This document shows positions 54,391 through 63,391 of a DNA stretch of 64,000 nt, piece after piece (within the stretch, counting starts at the first letter, position 1; each line of letters begins with the position of its first letter). The notes under the pieces were generated by a model, which worked only from the letters and a program-made list of their open reading frames with translations, did not search any database and was not told where the DNA came from. Location of the stretch: assembly GCA_963779325.1 (NCBI GenBank), contig CAVZXS010000032.1, positions 1 through 64,000 of the forward strand, given 5' to 3'. The position numbers and the translations under genes are program-made. Origin of the DNA: CAVZXS01 sp963779325. GTDB taxonomy: Bacteria; Bacteroidota; Bacteroidia; Chitinophagales; Chitinophagaceae.

Positions 54391-54420
54391 TTGTCTATTG
54401 TCTATTGCCTATTAACAAGT
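54391..54420. repeat. Heptamer repeat upstream of mraZ
   Basis: ATTGTCT twice, ATTGCCT and ATTAACA in 7-bp steps, in the divergent queA/mraZ region. Confidence 0.6.
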
Positions 54421-54456
54421 CAGTCGCTTCATAATAAAAGCTGTCATCAATTGCCC

Positions 54457-54577
54457 AAATCCACAGCTTATCCACAGCTATTCACATTAAAGGCAGGTGC
54501 TTCTGATCAATTTAGTGCTTTAAATCTATGAAAGCCTTTACAACAAAGGCTTTGGCTGAATATAGAACTGTGGAAAA
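54457..54577. promoter_or_regulatory. Cluster of DnaA-box-like sites upstream of mraZ
   Basis: TTATCCACA (54468-54476) is a perfect DnaA box. AAATCCACA (54457-54465) and CTATTCACA (54478-54486) lie 11 and 10 bp on either side on the same strand. TGTGGAAAA (54569-54577) is a one-mismatch box in inverse orientation. All are in the 369-bp gap before mraZ, which otherwise holds no gene. Confidence 0.5.
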
Positions 54578-54661
54578 AATAAAAATGCAAAAATTTGGTC
54601 TGTAAGTGGGAAAAAGTGTTATTTTGTGTTAATTTAAATGAATTGATACAATCTATTGATA

Positions 54662-55129
54662 ATGACAGGTTTTCTCGGAGAATTCGAGGCTACGTTAGAC
54701 GCCAAGGGGCGGTTTCTTTTACCGGCAGGCTTTAAAAAGCAATTGCCGGAAGAGGAGCAGGGGCGTTTTGTTATCAATAGAGGTTTTGAAAAGTGCTTGA
54801 CGCTTTACCCCATAAAAAACTGGGAACCGCTCTTTGCAGACATCAGCAAGTTGAATGATTTTGACCCGAAGGTTCGGGAGTTCAGACGCTACTTTTTAAA
54901 CGGAGCCACATTTGTAGAGCCCGATAGTGCCGGCAGACTATTGGTGCCGCCCAATTTAAAAGAGCAGGCGGGATTGGAAAAAGATATAGTGCTGGTGGCC
55001 GCGGTAAATAAAATTGAAATCTGGGATAGTAATAAGTACAAACAGCTCTTTGAATCATTTTCACCGGAGGCATTCAGCAGCTTGGCTAATGAGGTAATGG
55101 TTAATAAAGATGATAAGTTGAAAAGTTGA
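54662..55129 (+). CDS. mraZ: Transcriptional regulator MraZ
   Basis: 155 residues from ATG 54662 (MTGFLGEFEATLDAKGRF). Two SpoVT/AbrB-like repeats, the first with DAKGRFLLPAGFKKQL and the second with DSAGRLLVPPNLKEQ. MraZ binds repeats in its own promoter and represses the dcw cluster it begins. No clear tandem GTGGG-type MraZ sites were spotted. The end overlaps heptamer-like TTGAAAAG/TTGACAG repeats (55108-55137). Confidence 0.95.
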   Translation: MTGFLGEFEATLDAKGRFLLPAGFKKQLPEEEQGRFVINRGFEKCLTLYPIKNWEPLFADISKLNDFDPKVREFRRYFLNGATFVEPDSAGRLLVPPNLKEQAGLEKDIVLVAAVNKIEIWDSNKYKQLFESFSPEAFSSLANEVMVNKDDKLKS

Positions 55130-55143
55130 CAGTTGTGAACTAT

Positions 55144-56118
55144 ATGAATAAGAAAAATAAAAAATATAGTACCGAAAACGAATCAACCGATACACCGCTC
55201 AACGAATCTGCCTGCTACCACATACCTGTTTTGCTGAATGAAACCATTGAAGGCTTGCATATTAAGCCCGACGGAATTTATGTGGATTGCACATTTGGCG
55301 GCGGCGGTCATTCAAAACTTATTTTAGAAAAATTAAGTACTGAAGGAAAGCTTATCGCATTTGATCAAGATGAAGACGCCCGAAAAAATTTGCCTGACGA
55401 TAAGCGATTGATTTTTGTGCCGCATAATTTTCGTCACATTCAGCGATTCCTGAAGCTGCACGGTATAAATGCAGTTGACGGAATAATGGCTGACCTGGGT
55501 GTAAGCAGCCACCAGTTTGATGAAGCTGAACGGGGCTTTTCCATTCGTTATAATGCCGATATGGATATGCGTATGGATCAGCGTCAGATGCTTACTGCGT
55601 TTACAATTGTAAATACATATACAGAGCAGCAGTTACACAAATTGTTTGAGCAGTACGGCGAAGTAACCAATGCGAAGACACTGGCTAAAAAGATTGCAGC
55701 AGTTCGCGGTTCATCATCGCTCAAAACAATTGATGGTTTTAAAAATGCACTCCGTGAAATTGTGAAAGGAAATCCCAACAAGTACTTCGCCCGGGTTTTT
55801 CAAGCTCTGAGAATTGAAGTGAATGATGAATTAGGCTCACTGAAAGAACTGCTTCTGCAAATTCCGCCCTTATTAAAGCCCGGTGGCCGTGCGGCCATTA
55901 TTACTTTTCATTCTTTAGAAGATAGATTGGTGAAAAACTTTTTCCGTCGCGGTTCATTTGATGAAACGGAAGAAAATCCTTTTACCAATACGGAAGAAGT
56001 AAATGAATTGAAAGTGATAACAAAGAAACCGATTACACCTGCTGATAAAGAAATGAAGGAAAACCCGCGGTCAAGAAGTGCAAAGCTGCGGGTAGCTGAA
56101 AAAGTGATGATGGTGTAA
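55144..56118 (+). CDS. rsmH: 16S rRNA m4C1402 methyltransferase RsmH
   Basis: 324 residues from ATG 55144. HIPVLLNETIEGL opens the family core, YVDCTFGGGGHS is the SAM loop, DLGVSSHQFDEAERGFS the substrate loop, and ITFHSLEDRLVKNFF plus PRSRSAKLRVAEK the C-terminus. It N4-methylates C1402 of 16S rRNA. Start TTG 55126 would overlap mraZ by 4 bp and cannot be excluded. Confidence 0.95.
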   Translation: MNKKNKKYSTENESTDTPLNESACYHIPVLLNETIEGLHIKPDGIYVDCTFGGGGHSKLILEKLSTEGKLIAFDQDEDARKNLPDDKRLIFVPHNFRHIQRFLKLHGINAVDGIMADLGVSSHQFDEAERGFSIRYNADMDMRMDQRQMLTAFTIVNTYTEQQLHKLFEQYGEVTNAKTLAKKIAAVRGSSSLKTIDGFKNALREIVKGNPNKYFARVFQALRIEVNDELGSLKELLLQIPPLLKPGGRAAIITFHSLEDRLVKNFFRRGSFDETEENPFTNTEEVNELKVITKKPITPADKEMKENPRSRSAKLRVAEKVMMV

Positions 56119-56249
56119 AGGAGAAAAATTTTGTTAAGATTTTTTTTAATAAAATAGTTGCTGATTAGTAATATCCAAATTCTTTGAATTAAATCGTTTT
56201 AGAGAAAACCGGCCGGTTACCCGGCAGGCTGACTGCTTAAAAATTAAAA

Positions 56250-56588
56250 ATGATGGAACAGCAAAACACAAAGGAACGGGACTTGAAGTTAGACTGGAAA
56301 CGATTATTGAATTACCAATCGATCGTGAGGCAGGTGCCGTTCTTTTTGTTCCTCACTGTATTGGCGGTATTGTATATCTATAACGGGCACTATGCCGATA
56401 AAACAATACGAAACATCAACAATACCGCCAAAGAAGTAAAAGAATTGCAGTACGAATACAAAACGGTAAAAAGCGAAGTGATGTTCAGGAGTAAGCAAAG
56501 CGAATTAGCAAAAGCGGTAGAGCCGCTGGGATTAAAGGAGCTGGTTGCATCGCCGGTTGTATTAAAAGACAGTTTAGTAAAGAATTGA
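56250..56588 (+). CDS. ftsL: FtsL-like cell-division protein
   Basis: 112 residues. One membrane segment (about 29-46: VPFFLFLTVLAVLYIYN) followed by a coiled-coil-like periplasmic part (TIRNINNTAKEVKELQYEYK). The position between rsmH and ftsI in the dcw cluster is that of FtsL. Sequence similarity in this family is low, so the name rests on topology and order. Confidence 0.8.
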   Translation: MMEQQNTKERDLKLDWKRLLNYQSIVRQVPFFLFLTVLAVLYIYNGHYADKTIRNINNTAKEVKELQYEYKTVKSEVMFRSKQSELAKAVEPLGLKELVASPVVLKDSLVKN

Positions 56589-56649
56589 TTTGAGGATATT
56601 TTTTGCGCATTAAATAATTGAATATTCCCCTTACGGGGTATGGCGTATA

Positions 56650-58782
56650 ATGGAAATTAAAAGAGATATACTGTGGAGAGTTTATGTATGTTTTATCGGC
56701 ATTATAGTGCTGAGTTTCCTCGTCCTCGGAAGAGTTTTTTACATACAGAATTTCCAGGGAAGTAAATGGCTCAGTATGAGCGACAGTTTGCATCAAAAAA
56801 TAATAGCTATTGATGCGGAACGCGGAACTATCTACAGCGAAGACGGGCAAATGCTCAGCACTTCGATTCCTTATTTTGATATCTACATTGATTTTGCCGC
56901 CGAAGGTTTGAGAGATAAGGACGGAAAAAGATTTAAAGAAAATGTTGATTCTTTCTCTGTTGCATTGGCGAATTATTTTGGCGATAAAACCAAGGCGGAA
57001 TATAAACGTGAGTTGCAGTTGGCGTACAAAAACCGTAACCGCTATTACCGGCTTAAGAAAAATATTTCTTTCGAAGATTACAAAGCATTCCGCGAATTTC
57101 CTTTAGCAAGATTCGGCCGTAACAAAAGCGGTGTAATTACCGAAGTAAAAAGTAAGCGTTTAAATCCTTTCGGTTTGTTGGCCAATCGTACCATCGGTTT
57201 ATCAAGAGAATATATTTCGAGTGATGGTAAAATAGTAAATAAGAATGTTGGCCTGGAGTCTACCTATGACACATTACTGAAAGGACAAACCGGAAGTAAG
57301 TTGGTACGCTTTATTGCCGGCGGCGCTGCGGTACCCATCGATGGTACTGAGATAGAACCGGAAAACGGTAAAGATATCATGACAACCATTGATGTGAACA
57401 TGCAGGACATTGCAGAAAATGCATTATTAAAAACGATGGTAGAAAGCGAATCGTTGTACGGTACCTGCATTGTAATGGAAACAAAAACCGGTAAACTGAA
57501 AGCGATAGCCAATCTCGGTCGTCGTACCGATGGCAGTTATTGGGAAGACGAAAATTATGCATTGCGCACAACTGAGCCGGGTTCTACTATGAAATTAGCG
57601 ACACTGTTATCTGTACTCAGCGAAGGGTCGATGAATGTAAATGATATGGTAGAAGTGGGTACAGCCGGACAAATGATAGTGGGTCCGAGAAATGTTACTG
57701 ACGCGGAAAGAGCACCCAAGCCAGTTATGTCAATAAAAGAATGTTTTGCACACAGCTCGAATGTGGGAATGAGTAAAATAGCATATAAATCTTTTGCTTC
57801 AGAGCCCGATAAATTTTTAAAATACTTACATCGTTTTCGATTGGATACTTTTTCAGGAATTGATTTAAAAGAAGTTGATCGTCCGCGATTGCCAAAACTT
57901 GAAAAGGGTAAAGGAGGATTGATGGATATGGTTACGATGAGTTATGGGTACGCCATTGAAGTAAGTCCTTTGCAAACAATGATGCTGTACAATGCAATTG
58001 CCAACAACGGAAAAATGATGAAGCCGTACTTAGTTAACAGTGTTCAGCGCAACGGTATCGTGATAAAACAAAACAAACCGACCGTAGTGGTGGATGATAT
58101 TTGTAAGCCTTCAATTATCAGCGCTGCAAAAGAATGTATGGAAGCTGTTGTTACAGAGGGCACGGCGAGAATTGCATTTAAAGATTTTCCTTTTAAAGTA
58201 GCAGGGAAAACCGGTACCGCTCATGTGGCGGATGGCAAGTACAGTTATAATGATGGCGTATACCAAGCCTCGTTTGTCGGGTACTTCCCGGCCGACGAGC
58301 CGCAGTATACCTGCATAGTGGTTGTAAAATCAAAACCGCATGCGGCGGTTCACTACGGGGGTACATTGGCCGCACCGGTATTTAAAGAAGTAGCTACCAA
58401 GTTGTATGCAATGTATGTGGAGAAGAAAAATAATTTTTATAAGGGCGGTGCGAAAGACAGCTCTTCTTATTACTATGCGGGTTTTACAAACGATATAAAA
58501 AATATTTACAAGGCATTGAATGCAGGTTATCGCGATTCTGTACGGCAAAGTGATTGGAGCAGTGTGTATGATAATAATTACCGGCCTGTGATGAAAGGTG
58601 TATTGGTCAACCGGAAACAAATGCCCAATGTAAGAGGTATGGGTTTAAAAGATGCTTTGTATTTATTGGAGAATATGGGTGTGAAAGTACAGGCGGCGGG
58701 GAAAGGAAAAGTTCTTGCACAATCCATTGCGGCAGGTACGGTATTGGAAAAAGGAATGACCGTTTATGTTGAACTGGGATAA
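56650..58782 (+). CDS. ftsI: Division-specific transpeptidase PBP3/FtsI with C-terminal PASTA domain
   Basis: 710 residues. Single anchor at about 8-30, dimerisation domain 50-200, and a transpeptidase domain with S312 (STMK), S369-N371 (SSN) and K520-T523 (KTGT). PASTA domain at about 650-710 (MPNVRGMGLKDALYLLENMG). It crosslinks septal peptidoglycan with FtsW. The PASTA domain, uncommon in proteobacterial FtsI, is usual in Bacteroidota. Followed 15 bp later by murE. Confidence 0.95.
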   Translation: MEIKRDILWRVYVCFIGIIVLSFLVLGRVFYIQNFQGSKWLSMSDSLHQKIIAIDAERGTIYSEDGQMLSTSIPYFDIYIDFAAEGLRDKDGKRFKENVDSFSVALANYFGDKTKAEYKRELQLAYKNRNRYYRLKKNISFEDYKAFREFPLARFGRNKSGVITEVKSKRLNPFGLLANRTIGLSREYISSDGKIVNKNVGLESTYDTLLKGQTGSKLVRFIAGGAAVPIDGTEIEPENGKDIMTTIDVNMQDIAENALLKTMVESESLYGTCIVMETKTGKLKAIANLGRRTDGSYWEDENYALRTTEPGSTMKLATLLSVLSEGSMNVNDMVEVGTAGQMIVGPRNVTDAERAPKPVMSIKECFAHSSNVGMSKIAYKSFASEPDKFLKYLHRFRLDTFSGIDLKEVDRPRLPKLEKGKGGLMDMVTMSYGYAIEVSPLQTMMLYNAIANNGKMMKPYLVNSVQRNGIVIKQNKPTVVVDDICKPSIISAAKECMEAVVTEGTARIAFKDFPFKVAGKTGTAHVADGKYSYNDGVYQASFVGYFPADEPQYTCIVVVKSKPHAAVHYGGTLAAPVFKEVATKLYAMYVEKKNNFYKGGAKDSSSYYYAGFTNDIKNIYKALNAGYRDSVRQSDWSSVYDNNYRPVMKGVLVNRKQMPNVRGMGLKDALYLLENMGVKVQAAGKGKVLAQSIAAGTVLEKGMTVYVELG

Positions 58783-58797
58783 ATTTTATTTAATCAT

Positions 58798-60264
58798 TTG
58801 GCAAAACTGCAGGACATATTATATAAAGTAAGTATTAAGTCGGTATACGGAAGTACGTCTGTTGAGGTAAGTGATGTACAGCTTGATTCCAGAAAAGTAA
58901 AAAAGGGTTCTTTGTTTATTGCGGTAAAAGGTGCGGCGGCAGACGGGCATTTATTTATAGATAAAGCGATTGAAGCGGGTGCTGCGGCGATAGTACATGA
59001 GCAGCAGGTGATAAATAAAAATGAAGGAGTGGTATATGTGCAGGCGGAGAACAGTGCATCGGCTGCCGGTTTTATAGCACATAATTTTTTTGATCAGCCT
59101 TCGGAGAAATTAAAAATAACAGGCATAACGGGTACCAACGGAAAAACAACCATTGCTACTTTATTATACAAGCTCTTTACATCGTTGGGATATAAGTGCG
59201 GTTTACTGAGTACGGTGCAAAATCATATTGGCGACAGGGTGCTGGAAGCAACGCATACCACACCTGATGCCGTAAGCCTGAATGCATTGTTGAAACAAAT
59301 GGTCGATGAAGAATGTACGCATGTTTTTATGGAAAACAGTTCGCATGCCATTCATCAGCATCGCAGTACGGGTTTACATTTTGCAGGCGCCATTTTCAGT
59401 AACATCACACACGACCACCTGGATTATCATAAAACTTTTGATGAGTATATCCGGGTAAAGAAATCTTTTTTCGATAACCTTTCTTCATCCGCATTCGCCA
59501 TCAGCAATGCCGATGATAAAAGAGGAGAGGTGATGCTGCAGAATACCAATGCGAAAAAGTATTTCTACAGCTTGCGAACGATGGCTGATTTTAAAGGCAA
59601 ACTGTTAGAGAACAGTTTAACCGGGTTGGTGATGACGGTGAATGATCAGGAAGTGCATTTCAGGTTGATAGGAGAATTTAATGCGTATAATTTATTGGCG
59701 GTGTATGGCGCGGCTATTTGCATGGGAGAAGATAAGCAGGAAGTACTTCGGTGTTTGAGTGTATTGACCGGCGCCGAAGGAAGATTTGATTATATCGTAT
59801 CGGCAAAAGAAAAAATAATAGGTATTGTAGATTATGCACATACACCTGATGCTTTACTGAATGTGCTGGCTACTATAAAAAAATTAAGAAAAGGAATAGA
59901 GCAGGTAATAACTGTGGTAGGCTGCGGCGGCGACAGGGATAAAACAAAAAGACCGATTATGGGTGAAGTGGCTTGTGAGCATAGCGACAAAGCAATTTTT
60001 ACCAGTGATAACCCGAGGAGCGAGGACCCGCTGCAAATTTTAAAAGATATGGAGGCGGGTTTGGGCAGTGCGGCGAGAAGAAAATTTATTTCGATAGCGG
60101 ACAGGAGAGAGGCGATAAAGACAGCTATCAGTTTGGCTCAAACGGAAGATATAGTATTGATAGCAGGTAAAGGACATGAAAAGTACCAGGATATAAAAGG
60201 AGTGAAGAATCAATTTGATGATAAAGAAGTATTGAGGGAAATGTTTGAACTGTTGGGCAAGTAA
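58798..60264 (+). CDS. murE: UDP-MurNAc-tripeptide ligase MurE (meso-DAP adding)
   Basis: 488 residues starting at TTG 58798. GITGTNGKTTIATLLY is the ATP loop; TTPDAVSLNALL and ENSSHAIHQHR lie in the central domain; IVDYAHTPDALLNVL in the C-terminal domain. FTSDNPRSEDP carries the DNPR motif that selects meso-diaminopimelate. It adds meso-DAP to UDP-MurNAc-dipeptide. The unusual TTG start with a 15-bp gap behind ftsI suggests translational coupling. Confidence 0.95.
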   Translation: MAKLQDILYKVSIKSVYGSTSVEVSDVQLDSRKVKKGSLFIAVKGAAADGHLFIDKAIEAGAAAIVHEQQVINKNEGVVYVQAENSASAAGFIAHNFFDQPSEKLKITGITGTNGKTTIATLLYKLFTSLGYKCGLLSTVQNHIGDRVLEATHTTPDAVSLNALLKQMVDEECTHVFMENSSHAIHQHRSTGLHFAGAIFSNITHDHLDYHKTFDEYIRVKKSFFDNLSSSAFAISNADDKRGEVMLQNTNAKKYFYSLRTMADFKGKLLENSLTGLVMTVNDQEVHFRLIGEFNAYNLLAVYGAAICMGEDKQEVLRCLSVLTGAEGRFDYIVSAKEKIIGIVDYAHTPDALLNVLATIKKLRKGIEQVITVVGCGGDRDKTKRPIMGEVACEHSDKAIFTSDNPRSEDPLQILKDMEAGLGSAARRKFISIADRREAIKTAISLAQTEDIVLIAGKGHEKYQDIKGVKNQFDDKEVLREMFELLGK

Positions 60265-60344
60265 ACAAATCCGGCGACGAAGTTTTTTTTATAAAAAGTA
60301 AATAAAGAGATCAATAATAATATTAACTAATAACCAACCGACAA

Positions 60345-61622
60345 ATGCTGTATCATTTATTTGACTGGTTTAAAGAACAGGGAATCGAATTTCCCGGGAG
60401 GGAACTTTTTCGGTTCATTACGTTCAGGGTAATAATGGCTATGTTATTGTCTTTATTTATTACAATGGTATATGGCCGCCGTATTATCAACCTATTGAGA
60501 AAATTGCAGATTGGCGAAACGGTTCGTGATTTGGGATTGGCCGGCGAGCAAGAGAAGAAGGGTACGCCAACGATGGGAGGTCTTATTATTATTCTGGGAA
60601 TTATAATTCCTACATTATTATTTGCAAGATTGGACACGGTATATATTATTTTAATGCTTATAGCCACCGTATGGTTAGGCGCTATTGGTTTTATAGATGA
60701 TTACCTGAAACTACAGTCAAAAAAAGCGGCGCAAAAACAAGGCGCTAATTATAAAAAAGGCGATAAAGACGGGTTAGCCGGTTGGTTTAAAATATTAGGA
60801 CAGGTAGGTTTAGGTGTTATAGTAGGCGCTACATTATATTTTAACAGCGAAGTAAAAATATGGAGAGAGTACCAGGGAGTACCGAATGCAAACGACTCTT
60901 CCATTTTTGCAAAAAAAGTTGGCGATACTACCAAATACTTTGTAGAAACGAAATCGTTTGTAACTACTATACCATTTGTAAAAGACCATGAATTTAATTA
61001 TTCAAAACTATTACCTGCCGGTTTAAGAGATTATACATGGATACTATACATACTGATTGTAATATTTATTATCACCGCCGTATCAAACGGTGCGAATATA
61101 ACCGACGGGTTAGACGGGTTGGCAACAGGCACTTCGGCGATAATAGGTGTATGCCTCGGCATATTCGCTTATGCAAGCGGCAGTTTATTCTTCGCCGATT
61201 ATTTAAACATTATGTATATACCGCGCCTCGGCGAACTTTCCATTTTTATAGCAGCTATGATAGGTGCCTGTATCGGTTTCCTGTGGTACAACAGTTATCC
61301 CGCACAGGTTTTTATGGGCGATACCGGCAGCTTAACACTGGGAGGTATTATAGCTGCGCTGGCCATTATAGTACACAAAGAATTATTGATACCTATTTTT
61401 TGCGGTGTGTTCCTGGTAGAGCTGCTCAGTGTAATGATACAGGTAACCTATTTCAAGTACACAAAGAAAAAATACGGCGAGGGACGAAGAGTTTTTTTAA
61501 TGAGCCCGTTGCATCATCATTTTCAAAAGCGGGGATATCATGAAGCGAAGATTGTAACAAGATTTTGGTTGGTAAGTGTGTTGCTGGTGTTAGTAGCTAT
61601 TGTTACGCTGAAGTTGAGATAG
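60345..61622 (+). CDS. mraY: Phospho-MurNAc-pentapeptide transferase MraY
   Basis: 425 residues with about ten membrane segments. Family signatures: KKGTPTMGGLIII, GFIDDYLKL (DD of the active site), NITDGLDGLATGTS, FMGDTGSLTLGG and SPLHHHFQKRG. It makes lipid I from UDP-MurNAc-pentapeptide and undecaprenyl phosphate. It is longer than the roughly 360 residues of the E. coli enzyme because of an extra loop at about 165-225 (KKVGDTTKYFVETKS), as in other Bacteroidota. Confidence 0.96.
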   Translation: MLYHLFDWFKEQGIEFPGRELFRFITFRVIMAMLLSLFITMVYGRRIINLLRKLQIGETVRDLGLAGEQEKKGTPTMGGLIIILGIIIPTLLFARLDTVYIILMLIATVWLGAIGFIDDYLKLQSKKAAQKQGANYKKGDKDGLAGWFKILGQVGLGVIVGATLYFNSEVKIWREYQGVPNANDSSIFAKKVGDTTKYFVETKSFVTTIPFVKDHEFNYSKLLPAGLRDYTWILYILIVIFIITAVSNGANITDGLDGLATGTSAIIGVCLGIFAYASGSLFFADYLNIMYIPRLGELSIFIAAMIGACIGFLWYNSYPAQVFMGDTGSLTLGGIIAALAIIVHKELLIPIFCGVFLVELLSVMIQVTYFKYTKKKYGEGRRVFLMSPLHHHFQKRGYHEAKIVTRFWLVSVLLVLVAIVTLKLR

Positions 61623-61956
61623 CTTTCTATGACTTGTAACGATTATTCAGTTACTGAAATTTAAATCGAAATAGAAAAAAAGTGTGAATCGATGAAAAGT
61701 ATTACTTCCGGTCTTTAGAAAATAAGAAGTGAAGTTGAATTAAGTTCTGAAAAGCCACCATTTTAAAATCCTTCTGAAGAAAAAACCAAAACTCTGCTCT
61801 AACGAATTGTGGTGCATTGAATCCAATACTTATGAAGAACCTGATCCTGTACTGTTATGGATTAAGGATTCAGTAAACTGATGAAAACATTGAAATGCCC
61901 GCCCGGCCTTTGCCGTTCGGACGGGCTTAATTACTCAAGTTGATTAATGCGGCGCT
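61623..61956. other. Gap between mraY and murD
   Basis: No gene seen. It interrupts an otherwise tight dcw cluster. It contains the GCCCG(C/T)CCG hairpin at 61897-61926 close to murD, and little else. Confidence 0.45.
61897..61926. repeat. GCCCGNCCG palindrome upstream of murD
   Basis: GCCCGCCCG / CGGACGGGC with 12-nt loop (8 of 9 pairs), followed by TTAATT only. It is related to the palindrome at 2864-2887. Confidence 0.55.
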
Positions 61957-63297
61957 ATGGATAAAAAGTTTATTATACTCGGTGGCGGCGAAAGCGGTGT
62001 AGGCGCCGCGTTGCTGGCAAAAAAAAACGGCTATGATGTTTTTGTGTCTGACGGAGGCTCTTTGAAAGAAATATATAAAAATGAATTGGCGGCCGCCCGA
62101 ATTAGTTTTGAAGAAGGTGGCCATGACGAAGAACGGATTTTATCGGCTGATGAAATAATGAAGAGCCCGGGTATTCCTGAAAAAAATGAAATGGTAAAAA
62201 AAATCAGGGAGAAAGAAATTCCGGTCATCAGCGAAATAGAATTGGCTTACCGATTTAAGGGCGACAGTAAAATTATTGCTATTACCGGCAGCAACGGCAA
62301 AACAACTACTACCGCACTTACATACCATATCTGCAAACACGCAGGATTGGATTGTGCGTTGGTAGGAAATATCGGGTATTCATTTGCCAGGCAGGTAGCA
62401 TTGGAACCAAAGCCGCTTTACGTAGCGGAGATAAGCAGTTTTCAATTGGATGATATAAAAGATTTCAGACCCGATGTAGCCATATTAACCAATATAACGG
62501 AAGATCATTTAGACAGGTACGAATACAAGTTTGAGAATTATATACGCAGCAAGTTCAGGATAATTATGAATCAACAAAAAGAAGATTTTTTTATTTATTG
62601 CGAGGACGATCCCGTAACGATGAAGTATATGAAACAATTTTCAGTTCAATCTAACCCACTACCAATTAGTATGAGAAAAGAATTAATTAACGGAGCTTTT
62701 ATTAGAGACGGGGATGTATATGTAAGAACGGGCAATGAGCAAATTTCTATGAGTGTTTATGATTTCGCACTCAAGGGAATACATAACCAATACAATACGA
62801 TGGCGGCATGTGTAGCGGGTTCTATTATGGATATTCGAAAAGAAAAAATTCGCGAAGCGGTACAAACTTTTCAAAGTTTGGAGCATCGCATGGAGCCGGT
62901 GGCTACTATTCGCGGTGTAGAATTTATAAATGACAGCAAAGCCACCAACATCAACAGCACCTGGTTTGCATTGGAAAGTATGGAGAAACCGACAGTGCTT
63001 ATTTTAGGCGGTGTAGATAAAGGAAATGATTACGTATTGCTGAATGACTTGGTGAAGGAAAAAGTAAAGGCGATTATTTGTTTGGGAACGGACAATACAA
63101 AAATTCATGAAGCCTTCAGCAATATTGTACCGACTATTGTAGATACAGATAATGCGGTGAATGCAGTACAGGCGGCATTTCATTTTGCTGCTAAAGGCGA
63201 TGTGGTTTTGTTGAGCCCGGCTTGCGCCAGTTTCGATTTATTTAAAAATTATGAAGACAGGGGCAACCAGTTTAAACAGGCGGTGAAGGATTTGTAA
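61957..63297 (+). CDS. murD: UDP-MurNAc-L-alanine:D-glutamate ligase MurD
   Basis: 446 residues. N-terminal Rossmann-like UDP-binding start (FIILGGGESGVGAALLA), AITGSNGKTTTTALTYH ATP loop, ILTNITEDHLDRYEYKF central motif, GVEFINDSKATNINSTWFAL and LLSPACASFDLFKNYEDRGNQF C-terminal motifs. It adds D-glutamate to UDP-MurNAc-L-alanine. Confidence 0.96.
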   Translation: MDKKFIILGGGESGVGAALLAKKNGYDVFVSDGGSLKEIYKNELAAARISFEEGGHDEERILSADEIMKSPGIPEKNEMVKKIREKEIPVISEIELAYRFKGDSKIIAITGSNGKTTTTALTYHICKHAGLDCALVGNIGYSFARQVALEPKPLYVAEISSFQLDDIKDFRPDVAILTNITEDHLDRYEYKFENYIRSKFRIIMNQQKEDFFIYCEDDPVTMKYMKQFSVQSNPLPISMRKELINGAFIRDGDVYVRTGNEQISMSVYDFALKGIHNQYNTMAACVAGSIMDIRKEKIREAVQTFQSLEHRMEPVATIRGVEFINDSKATNINSTWFALESMEKPTVLILGGVDKGNDYVLLNDLVKEKVKAIICLGTDNTKIHEAFSNIVPTIVDTDNAVNAVQAAFHFAAKGDVVLLSPACASFDLFKNYEDRGNQFKQAVKDL

Positions 63298-63323
63298 GAC
63301 GAAAAGTTGATTGAGAGTGGTGA

Positions 63324-63356
63324 ATAATTAATAATTATTAATTAATAATTATTGAC
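63324..63356. repeat. A/T heptamer repeat before ftsW
   Basis: GAATAAT, TAATAAT, TATTAAT, TAATAAT, TATTGAC units in 7-bp steps, also strongly palindromic. A single MITE-type end AAGTTGATTGAGAG precedes it at 63305. Confidence 0.55.
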
Positions 63357-63391
63357 TCAAAGTAAAATTAGATTGATACTATAAACGGTAA

